A DNA stretch of 64,000 nucleotides from Hydnum rufescens UP504 (lineage: Eukaryota > Basidiomycota > Agaricomycetes > Cantharellales > Hydnaceae), in the NCBI GenBank assembly GCA_014904985.1, contig MU128948.1:87174-151173 (forward strand), read 5' to 3'. A program made the position numbers and the translations under genes. Under the pieces are notes generated by a model that had not been told where the DNA came from, did no database searches, and saw only the letters and a list, made by a program, of their open reading frames with translations. Below are positions 49,073-59,609 of the stretch, piece after piece; the first letter of the stretch is position 1, and every line of letters starts with the position of its first letter.

Positions 49073-52000
49073 ATGCTCGGATTGCTTCCAAGATTTCGTA
49101 GCCATTTCACTAGCCTTCGTATACTCAGGACTCTCCGCGTTGCCCAGTCTCTCGCACTTCCACGATCTTGGTCATCGTCGGGGATCGCAAACCAATATTC
49201 TTTGAATCAGCACCCCACACCGCCATACATGCCTTCCGTGTATCCCGAAGTGACGTCCCCGCATGGTCCCTTCGATCTTCTGGAACGTGCGAAACTCAAC
49301 TTTTCTGACATTGTCGTATCTAAGTGGCAGAGCCGCGACAGTGGCCTTACGGTTGTCCACCTCGATTACGATGGTAAGTGCATCATGTAACGTATGGGTT
49401 GTTTGGGTTCCTCACGGACTTTTCACTCCTTGAAGCCCCGATTGTCAAAGGATATTTCGTTGTAGCCACAGAAAGTGCGTCATCTTCGAACATGATACTG
49501 TCACGTTGATGATTTGACATATCATCTTATAGTATTCAATGATAGCGGGTGTCCTCACACTCTCGAACATTTGGTCTTCCTGGGTTCTGAAAAATACCCT
49601 TACAAAGGCGTTCTCGATAACCTCGCCAACCGTGCCTTCGCCGCTGGCACGAATGCGTGGACTGACACTGATCACACGGCATACACTCTCGAAACTGCCG
49701 GCGAACAAGGATTCTTGCAGCTCCTTCCCGTATACGTCGATCACATCCTGTATCCAACCTTGACCGATGCAGGCTTCGTCACAGAAGTACATCACATTAA
49801 CGAGAAAGGTGAAGATGCCGGTGTCGTCTATAGTGAAATGCAAGGGAGAGAGAATACTTCTGGTGATATCGCTGCCCTCCGCCAGCAGCGGCTGTTTTAT
49901 CCTCCGGAGAGTGCATACCGGAGCGAAACCGGAGGACTCATGGAAGCATTACGGACTCTATCGATTGACGAAAGTGAAATCCAATGCATCTGTTATCGGC
50001 CTTGCGATTCTCTCGAGACTAATCCTCCTTATGTACTCTATAGTCCGCAAATATCACGCGTCATATTATGTCCCACACAACCTATGCCTGATTGTGGCCG
50101 GAAAACTTTCAACTGCCGCTCTCCTGAACACGATCCAGACTCAGGTCGAGCCAAGCATTGCGGCGCATAATCAGATCCACGGCCCCCGACCGGCAGGATG
50201 GAAACGCCCTTTCATTGAGACCCCTAGTGTTGGGCCAGTGGTCCTGACCGAGACACGCAAGGACACGATCGAGTTCCCTGAAAAAGACGAAACCACTGGT
50301 GAAGTCATTGTCAGCTTTGTGGGACCTTCATCCAATGATTTCCTACAGGCAAAAGTATGTCCATTCTTTTCTCGTTATAATATACTCTACGTTCCCTCGC
50401 CTTTCCTTTTATCGCATGTCCATCGTTCAACGGGAATCTGACCTCCAATTTCTTCATCAATAAGGCGATCGACATTCTTGGGATATACCTCACCGACTCA
50501 GCTGTCTCGCCTCTCACAAAGGAGTTTGTCGAGATTCCTTCGCCCCTATGCACCTATGTCTATTTCTATGAGAGCTCGCGCCCCACGTTCACCAGCCTTG
50601 GTGTTTATTTTGGTTCCGTTCCTACAGAGCACCTAGAGACGTTAGACGAAAAATTTAAACAGAGTTTACAACGTGTCGTCCGGGAGGGGTTAGATATGGA
50701 GCGCATGAAGCTCGTGCTAAAGAGGGATAAGCTTAAGGTTCGCTGGGTTTCTGGAATCCCTTCTGCTCCGCTCTTCTGACTTTTCACGTCCATCCAGTTA
50801 TACAACGATCTTGAATCCGATGGGGGTGACCATTTCTCCGGCGCCGTCATTGGAGGTGCGACTTCGATCCTCGCGACGACTCACTCCCGTACACTGAAAT
50901 CGCGTGTCATCCTAGATTTCTTGTACGGTGTAACGGGCGGAGAGGAATTGAACCGTGCTTTGGCTGAGATTGAGCGGTACAAGGAATTATCAAGCTGGAC
51001 AAGCCAACAATGGACAGATCTACTAGAAAAGTAAGTGGCCTATTTACTCCAGACGCAGACTTGTTCAATATCGTCTGTAGGTATTACATCAACAACCCTT
51101 CCGTGGTCATTCGCGCTAGACCGTCCGCTGCTCTAGCGGAGTCCCTGGAATCTACGGAGAAGGCCCGCACCATCACCCAACGCGAGACACTGGGGGCTGG
51201 TGGTCTCGCACGTCTTGAAAAGGCGCTGAAAGAGGCCAAGGCCGAACACGATCGACCCATCCCCAATGAAATTCTGACGGGATTCCCCGTGCCCGATGTA
51301 AAGAGTATATCCTGGATTCCTGTCGATAGTGTGCAGAATAACGAGAATGGAGCTGTGAAGAGGACTGCGGCGGTGGGAGTGAGGAGCGGGGGTCTCGAGG
51401 AACATATCAGAAAAGATCCTACGGCACTTCCTTATTTTGTCCAGTTTGATCATGTCAAGGTGCGTCCTCCATATCTACTATTCTCCAAGCTGCTGATCCG
51501 TCCTGATTACTGGGGGCAGTCTGATTTCGTTACCATCTCGGCATATCTGTCCATTGCCAATGTGCCGTCGCACCTCAAGCCGTAAGTAAACACCCTTTAT
51601 GCGTAGCACTCCTACTTCCCTCTAATACGATATCCGCCAGATACATACCAGTTTACCTGTCATCATTTTTCTCTCTTCCTGTCACACGCGCCGACGGTAC
51701 ACGCCTGTCTCACGAAGATGTCGTGAAGCAACTTGACAACGACACCGTCGCCTGCGGTATCAACCTTGGTTTGGGAGGCTATTTCTCTGAGATGCTACGC
51801 CCTAGTCTCAAGGTCGAGACGGCACAGTACGCTACGGGCATCGCGTGGCTGAGAGACCTCTTGTACTCTGCCCATTTCGATCTGGATCGGTAAGCATACT
51901 GGTTTCTTATCACTCTCTCGCACACGTAGTGAGGAGATGGCATTACTTCTTAGATTGGCCGTCACGATTGCCAAGATCCAGCAGAGCCTGCCGGAAGCGA

Positions 52001-53475
52001 AGCGCGATGGAAACACCGTGGTCTCCTCGGTCTCAGTCAACTTCTCTTCGACGAAACATCTTCTTTGCAAGCTAGCGCACTCATGACTCAATTGGAATTC
52101 GTGCCCAAGCTCGCTCAACTGATTAAAGACAACCCTCAAAAGGTTGTTAAGGATTTAGAACAACTTCGGTCGTATGGTGAACCGATTCCCGCACTCTGGA
52201 CATTATATCCCGTTTCTAATTGGATTCTTTTGCAGTCACGGACCCTTCCGTATTACGATTCTCTGTTACTGGGAATGTGCTGAGTCTTCCTGAACCTAAA
52301 ACCGCTTGGCTTACGCCTTTCAAGACAATACCTGTAAGTTAACTTGCTTTATGCCAACCGCCTGCCCGATCTTATCTACCCTGAAAATACTCCTTTAGAG
52401 TGCCAAAGTGGTGCCGGTTCCATGGGCATCGAGGTCTCTCAGTGCCCTGGGGAAGAACCCTCGCAAGAAGGTCGGCGCTATTATCCTATTTCCTACAATA
52501 TCTGACGTGTCATACAGGGAATTGTGGTTTCATTACCCACCATCGAGAGCAGTTTTCGCACACCATACGACTAGGTCTATCTCTGGTTTCGACCATCCAG
52601 ACGCTGCGGCCCTTCATCTTGCTTGTGAAGTTCTTGATGGTGCCGAGAGCTTCCTTTGGGTGGGTTGTGGAGCATTACGGACCTCTATTTGTTGTGCTGA
52701 CGTAGGGATTCTCGTATACCTGCAGAAATTCATCCGGGGCGCGGGTCTTGCTTATGGTGCAACCCTGGCGCTCGATTTTGAATCTGGACTCTTGTCACTG
52801 CAGCTCTACAGAGTGAGGAATGGGGCTTGTATCTCCGGAGGCTAATTCTGATCAACGCGGTTGTCTTTTCAGTGCCCTGACAGTTACTTGGCATATCATG
52901 AAGCGGCCAAGGTTGTTAGAGGGATAGCGGATGGGACGGTGTGTAGGTCAAAGTTATGCTTATGCCTAGTCTTCTCATCCCGCGATTCAGGTTGCACTTA
53001 GAGGAGACCACCGTAGAGGCAGCCAAGAGTAGCCTAGTATATGGGGTCGCGCGGTCATTGAGTTCGCCTGGACGAGCGGCCACGACATCATTTAGCAATC
53101 AAGTTCTCAAGAATGTGCCTCAAGATTTCGGGAGACAGCTTTTGGAACAGTATCAGGTGGGTTTATATCATGCACTGCGTCTCAGACGGTGGATTCGTTG
53201 ACCACTCTACGTATCGATCACAGGGCGTGACCAGCGATCAAATCAAGGACGCCATCAGGAAATATGTTTTGCCTCTGTTCGACTCATCGTCCTCTGTGGC
53301 AGTCGTTGTCAGTTCACCGACCAAGGCGGATGACATCAAGCAAGGCTTGGAAAGTGTAGGTTTTGATGTGGAAGCGCGAGAGTTGAGTGTTCCTCCGGAT
53401 GAGCTCGAAGGCGAGGACGGTGGCAGTGACAGCGGCAGTGAGATCAGCAGCGACGATGGAACGGCCTCACGATGA
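49073..53475 (+). CDS. M16-family zinc metalloprotease (insulinase/pitrilysin type)
   Basis: The inverted zinc motif HxxEH is HTLEHLVFLGSEKYP, within NDSGCPHTLEH. Downstream are the M16 features KGVLDNLANR, NAWTDTDHTAYTLETAG and EMQGREN. The length, about 1,050 residues over many exons, suits a four-domain M16 enzyme of the fungal SPAC3H1.02c-like group, whose members digest short peptides. The C-terminus is an acidic Ser/Gly/Asp tail (GGSDSGSEISSDDG). The ATG at 49073 gives an Arg-rich, acid-poor N-terminus (MLGLLPRFRSHFTSLRILR) resembling a mitochondrial presequence; a start at 49229 (MPSVYPEV) would lack it. First introns are 49374-49435, 49475-49532 and 49974-50043. A frame change at GG 52020-52021 is cured by one G. 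The gene is convergent with FAP7, 88 bases apart. Confidence 0.87.
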
Positions 53476-53563
53476 TCGTTCTTCGTTTCCTACTTTTTAT
53501 CCGTACACTAGCCCAATTTAACCCAACTACCCCAATCTAAATGCACCCCTACGGAGAGGTCGT

Positions 53564-54238
53564 TTATGAGAAACCTCGATCTGCTCTCCATGATTCCACC
53601 CATTGTACTATGCGAGCGACATTGCTCTCTAGATCACCAATTTCCTCACTACGGAGGACGACAACGATTTCCTCCGCATACGCCTCGCGAGCTTCCTCCA
53701 GAACAGTCCCCATGATCTCGCACTCATTGTTTTCTTGGATCTTTTTGAGTGTATAGTTTCTGCAGACACCCGTCCAAAATTAATTCATGATACCAAACCG
53801 AGGAATTGAAGACATACCGTTTTTCTAATCGCTCCCATAAGCGACTGTGATCGCATTGTAATACCACGACAAGGTCGATCCATCGTTCCGGAAACGCATC
53901 ACAAGTGTGCCAGTCGAGGATTAAACCGCCTTGTACGGCAAGAGGTTCCAATTCATCGATCACCTAGGGGTTTTTTCCCAATTCACAACGTTATTAATAG
54001 TCCCCAGAATTTTAAAAGACGTGGTGGTGCACGCCTTGTCCTCGTCCACGATATAGCTCTGCCATTCTTGATCGTATCCATCGTGTAGTTCTTTTTGCTT
54101 GACCAGCTCGACGACGTTGATATGTTGGAGAGGAACCGGACAGGCATCTACCAGCGCCTGAGCGTGGGTTGACTTCCCTGTCCCTGGGGTGCCGGTGATG
54201 ACTATGTTGGGTCTTTGACGAAGTTCTTCAATGTCCAT
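53564..54238 (-). CDS. FAP7: Fap7 / adenylate kinase isoenzyme 6
   Basis: This is a small nuclear P-loop ATPase and adenylate kinase needed for 20S pre-rRNA processing and 40S subunit maturation. The P-loop is ITGTPGTGKST, and the family blocks YIVDEDK, LDWHTCDAFPERWIDLVVVL, HSRLWERLEKR, then NYTLKKIQENNECEIM follow. The three exons are 54035-54238, 53818-53963 and 53564-53759. The intron 53964-54034 begins with GC rather than GT (AAG|GCGTGC) and no GT donor fits the frame. The intron 53760-53817 is ordinary. ATG 54238 is the first in frame; GTG upstream is ignored. The length, about 180 residues, is normal for the family. Confidence 0.93.
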
Positions 54239-57080
54239 TTTCTGTTCGTTTTGCGGGGAATGCCGGACCACGACTCTCCCGCAGTACAGTAATCGTCTTT
54301 GAACTGTCTTTTACACCTTGGCTGCTTTGAGAACGTGTTAGAGGCGACTCCAGGAGATGCGAGAACTTTTACGTGCCTCTTAGCAATTTATTGACTGGGT
54401 GTATTCCGCCCAAGGCTTGCTTTATCCCCTACTAGCTCTCCTGACACTCTTTTCCAACGTATCCACATTGTGAGGAAGGGCTCAAGGTCTCTGAGCATTC
54501 AGGAAGGTGTAACTGTCACCTCGTCATAGGATTCAGGCTCGCTTGCCCGGACAAGCGATCTGCTACTTGCTCGAAAGCCGATCGGCTGGGCTTGTTTCTC
54601 GCATGCCTGGCCTCTAGCTCAACAACCTTTGCTTCTCTTCTGCGACTTGGTCCCCTTAAGAAAGGGCTCGGCTCAGGATCATCGAGGATATTATGGGCAA
54701 TTACCGTGCGTTGGCAGTCGATAGACGCTTTTTATTTCGACCTAGTACTCTGCAATGTAACCCCTTCGAAAATTCTTCCCAAACTTGGCGTATGCCCGAA
54801 GCCTTTAAGACAATCCGGGGGGCAACACGATTACCCAGACTCCTTGCATCAGTGCGTCCTGCTACCTTTTCGGAACACTGCTTTCCCAACTTTCACGGTA
54901 CTCTTCGTATCTGGACGCCTATGAAGACGCGCAGCGGGCACGAAAGGAAGCGTGGCAAATGCCTAGCCCCATAGGGAGTATACCGCAAATCTTTCGTTCA
55001 TTGGGGTGGACTGGCTGGCTCACGTAGTTATCATCCACTATCGTTATCGCACACCCTGCTGTCTATCCCTGTTCGCCTGCGGGAAACGGGGAACTGGGAT
55101 ATACGAAATAATGGACAGTGTGAACTCGAGGGCCACCACACCTTGGACGTACACCGGAACAGGCAGAACACTGCGATTGCATCCGTACGACGGAGGACGC
55201 TACGGACCACCTCGACGAGCAACTAAGCCTGGATGCGACCAGGCGAGAGTGAAGGCGTAGGGCAGGCATCCTTTTATGAGATTGCGCTCAAGGCTCACTG
55301 TGCCGCTGGCTTCCTGATAGAACTGATACCATACGCATGGCCACGATGATTCGGAATTGCAGATTCTGGTGCATGTCGGAAAGGGAAGAGATCTTATCAA
55401 GCAGCTAATTCATAATGGAACGAATGCATACACGATGGGGTGCCAAAATACACGTAGATTTAATCCTACAGTCCAATGTGAGCCAGGAGCTTGCCCTGGC
55501 TGAAGAGAAGAGAGAGTGCTTCTGTGATTGAGGCCATGATGCACCCTCAAATCCATGATGGGCCAGTGGTGGCTATGAAATTTAAGAAATTGAGCCAAAA
55601 GATTCTACACATATTATACACATTCTATACCCACTCCCAGGCCAGACTTTTATAGTATTCACAGAAGGTAGAAGAACACATGAAAATGGAAGAAGATGAA
55701 CTAAAAGATGTCTGAGTACCGGTGGTGCCGGCGAGGAAGGAGCAAAAGATCACCGGTGAAACCTGGCTGCGAGACCCAAAATGTAGATTGGCGAATTAAC
55801 GATGCGGGCGTCGGCATAGCCTCACAGGGGTCGCGCTTGTCTCCGACTCATCTGTTATACTCGTGTCGCTCCTCCCGTCCATCACCTTTTGGGATGATGT
55901 GTACGCATCTGCGATTCCCAATGCATGATATTTAAAACCACAGCCAGAAATGATCGACTCGAGTCAGAGCTGTGGATAAACTCGGAGACGTTGCGAGGTA
56001 ACTGAGTATCGGAACCTACGTATATAGTATCGAGTAGAGCACTGACACGTACGCGTAGGTCGACCATCATGCTGTTCAATACTCAAAGAATCCACAACAC
56101 CACAAAGCTTTAGTATTGTATAACACTCCTGTATCTTCTCCTTCGTCACTGTGCCCTCTACCCGCAACACATAAGATAGGGGGGGGGAGCAATCGGATTC
56201 CGACTGCATGACAAATTCTAGGAGACGCGCCCTGAGAAAGGGAGTAACTTGAATTTCCGTACGCGAGCCTATGTGGTACCAGTTGGGGGGATTGGATCAT
56301 AACGAATGTCGGCCAACCGTGCAGAGAAAATGACGGTATGCACACCGGAATTGAGCGAAGGGCTAATATGGTGGTGGCGTACCGCTCTCGTGCAAACAGA
56401 TCACGAGTGATCCGTTTCTCTGCCTTCCCTATCGAGCGAGAAACCTAGCTAGAAAAGCATGGTAGATTCTCTGGGCGAGGTATCCTAATAGACTGGCTCC
56501 CATTAAGAATCGCGAGCGTTTCGGCTGAAAGATACTGTGCTGGCAGTCCATGATGTCACTCTTTCCAAGGCTGTTTAGGCTCTTAGAGACAAAGATGGGG
56601 TGATCGTGAAGTGAAAGGAGAGATGACGTAGGCAGGGAATGGATAGACGCCGAAGCTGTGAGGGTAAATTTTTGGGATAAGAGTAAGATAATCACCCAGT
56701 GGCTCGGGATGCTATCCCACGGGGTTGGATTATGAAAGGTGGGATCTAATTGCAGGCTGCAGCCCAACGCGGAATCATTCCTTACGACAGTTTTGTCAGG
56801 TCTAATCCATTGTAACTTGTGATTTCTCTAGGTCCTCTGAATGGATGATCAAGATTCGCTACACATGAACCATTGAGCATATAACAAATTGCTTACGATG
56901 TTTTTCAGTTACTGGCTATCGATACCAAATCCAGGCATTCAGAGGATGTGGCGGGGACTGCAACGCCCAGTTTCTACATAGCTTTTACCACACCATCCAC
57001 GCCTTTTATATGCTGGCGGTCACGAGGAATATCTAGCCAAATGTGAGAAAAGCCTCCGCCGGCAGAAACCGTTCTGCCAT
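54239..57080. other. 2.8-kb region without a recognised gene
   Basis: Forward frames around 54,880-55,020 (LSRYSSYLDAYEDAQRARKE, then GSIPQIFRSLGWTGW) and 55,060-55,260 read like protein but are broken by stops and do not join by clear splice sites. They may be a decayed or intron-rich gene. The rest shows short frames only, and an AT-rich stretch (ACACATATTATACAC) near 55,610. Confidence 0.35.
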
Positions 57081-57671
57081 TTGAGGATTACCGCCGGAAT
57101 CGTGATGAACACCATCAAAGGCTTGTGCCCTGTGCTACTCAATATGATGGGTCTAATTTCACATCACAATTATTCATGCAAGGTGGAACAAACAGATTAT
57201 AGAAGCTCTCCTGGACGGCGCAATTCGCAAACTCAAAGAACGTGGTGTGAAACAGCACAATATCGTTCTGCAAAGCGTTCCCGATAATTTCGAGCTCCCC
57301 TTCGCATGTGCCAAGTCAAGTCAGACGGTCAGAGTTATCGCTACGTCCCAAATCCAAGCAAGTACAAGGGCGGTACCCAGCCAACCATTCGATGTCGCCA
57401 TTGCCATTGGTGTGCACTTTGAGTACATTTGCGATGCAGTCTCGCATGGCTTGATGAAAGTACAGCTGGATTCAGGGATTCCTGTCATTTTTGGGGTTCT
57501 TACTGCAGTCATGGATCATTCAGTGCTTGATAGTGGTGGTCTGGGTTGGGCAAGGATAAACCACCCAATCATGGTGAGGACTGGGAATTGGGTGCTGTTG
57601 AAATGGATGCCATACCAGAGGGTGGGCCACAGGGGAATTTGCTTGAATCTTATGGCGCTAGGCACAGATGA
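57081..57671 (+). pseudogene. RIB4: Lumazine synthase-like (riboflavin pathway), probably defective
   Basis: Lumazine synthase makes the riboflavin precursor 6,7-dimethyl-8-ribityllumazine. Here IIHARWNKQIIEALLDGAIR and NIVLQSVPDNFELPFACAK are conserved, as are FDVAIAIGV and HFEYICDAVSHGLMKVQLD, then GVPVIFGVLT-like text. Between GV and HFEY the usual LIKGSTM loop, which binds substrate phosphate, is absent in frame. The last exon changes frame at about 57,567-57,575, after which NHGEDWELGAVEMDAIPEGG, the second active-site block, resumes to a TGA at 57669. The 5' part (LRITAGIV near 57,081) lacks a clear junction and start. Missing loop plus frame change argue for a relic; a sequencing error explains only the second. 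Confidence 0.6.
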
Positions 57672-57965
57672 GAGGATCAGCAGAGTGAAGTATTCACAAG
57701 ACAACATTGGAGCAGAATAAGGGGACTAGGGGTGTAAATGAGATAGTAGACTCTGTCAGAGCTTTCGAATGCGCAACAGCGCCGGCGCCTTCCTGAGGTC
57801 AATTGCACAGGAACAGGACGATACTGAGGTTTTTCCCTTCGATTACCTTGTATAGTGCACCGTGTTTTGTCTTAGCCATTTCTCGATTTTCACTCATTCG
57901 TCCGTCCACGTCAAGCGCTTACAAAGATTATGTAATCACGTGTGATCACGGATCTACAATCAGGT

Positions 57966-59399
57966 ATGGCGGCCAGGTGAGCACTCCTGGTCCATTGTCA
58001 GTCTCTGGCTTATGGATGTCCCTATAGATTTGCTACTCATGCAGGGTCATGGTATACAGAAGATGGTGAGCACCCTTCCGGCCATGCACATCCATCTCGA
58101 ATCATATTTGTCGCTAGAGCCTATTCTAAATGGCGAACTTGACGCATGGCTTGCGGAAGTGCCAGGTGCCCCCGATGGTCCTCCGTTTAAAGGATGCAAA
58201 GCCATCATTGCACCGTACGAACCTCTAATGCTTGCCAAGTTCGGTTCTAACCCCCTGTTTCCCGATCTGTCAGTCATGCTGGCTATTCCTACTCTGGCCC
58301 AACAGCTGCCTGGGCATATAAGAGCATCGATACAACCGGAATGTTAGTCGTCTGTGGTATCAGAAACATGGTCCTTGCATTCCTCTACTAACTCTCGGCC
58401 CTACTCAAGAAAACGGGTTTTTATTTTGGGCCCATCGCACCATGTCTATCTCGAGGGCTGTGCTATTACATCCTGCTCCAAATACAGTACTCCGCTTGGC
58501 GATCTTCCCATCGATGAAGACAGTGGGTCCCCATTTCTTTCCACGGCCACATAGACCACGCTGAAATCCCTGGCCGAATTCAAGCGAATTCTGAGCTCCA
58601 AAAAACGGGTAACTTTGATTTAATGAGCTTGTCGACCGATCAAGATGAGCACAGCATCGAGCTACACTTGCCATATGTACGTAAAATCTTCGATGGGTGC
58701 GTTTTTCCGTCACACAAAAGTCTCTGTTGGACGTCCCCCAAGTCCTAACGGTATCCATTCGATAGGGTGGATATCAAGATCGTTCCCATTCTGGTGGGCT
58801 CTCTGAAACTCCAGCAAGAGCGCCGCTTTGGCGAAATACTGGCTCCATATCTTGCTTCACCTGATACGTTGTTCGTCATCTCATCAGACTTTTGTCACTG
58901 GTCTGTCTTCCCTCTGTATCCATATTTCCATTCTTCTCATCTTTCTAATTGTATGGGCAAAAGGGGTAGTCGATTTTCGTATACTTTCTATTATCCCACA
59001 CCTCTCCCATGCTCTAATCCCACGCGTCTTACCCGCAATAGCAACACAACGTCTCTCATCCAGCGCCCAATCCACCAATCCATCACGGACCTTGACCATG
59101 AAGCAATGGACATTCTCGCTCTCGATCCTAGTTCCGCCTCCACCAGTCTCGATTCCATCCCTGCAGGAGATGCCCACGCAGCCTTTGCAGCCTATCTCGC
59201 GCGCACTAAAAACACTATCTGCGGACGCCATCCAATCGGCGTACTATTGGGCGCTCTGACGGCCATCGAGCGCGGGCTCGACGCAGACCAAGGGGGAAAG
59301 AAAGTCACCCTACGCTGGGTGAGATATGCACAAAGCAGCCCGTGCGTCGACGTCCGCGATTCGAGTGTTAGCTATGCAAGTGCCTACGTCGTCTTTTGA
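57966..59399 (+). CDS. MEMO1: MEMO1-family protein
   Basis: This conserved eukaryotic protein of the nonheme-iron-dioxygenase-like fold is linked in other organisms to redox and motility signalling; its reaction is debated. Eight exons join without any frame problem: 57966-57976, 58028-58065, 58118-58214, 58274-58342, 58410-58522, 58585-58696, 58766-58900 and 58964-59399, in total 1,011 bases and 336 residues. Motifs are [54 protein letters not shown] and SSDFCHWGSRFSY, containing the expected His and Cys metal ligands. The first coding exon is only 11 bases (ATG GCG GCC AG). The stop is 211 bases from the convergent helicase stop. Confidence 0.94.
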
Positions 59400-59609
59400 A
59401 CCCCTTCCGGTATCATTTTTTCTCTTTTCTTTTTTGCGTCCCTGATGTGTTGTCCCTGTAACTGCCAACCCCAACACTCAATCCATTCCTCTTCTCCGTT
59501 CTCCGTTCTCTGTTCTCTGTAACCATCTCATTATATAGAGAAGCCCAACATGCGGGACATAAATTCCAAAATAAATACCCGAAGGCTGTGGGGAGCCTAT
59601 TGCCGTGTA

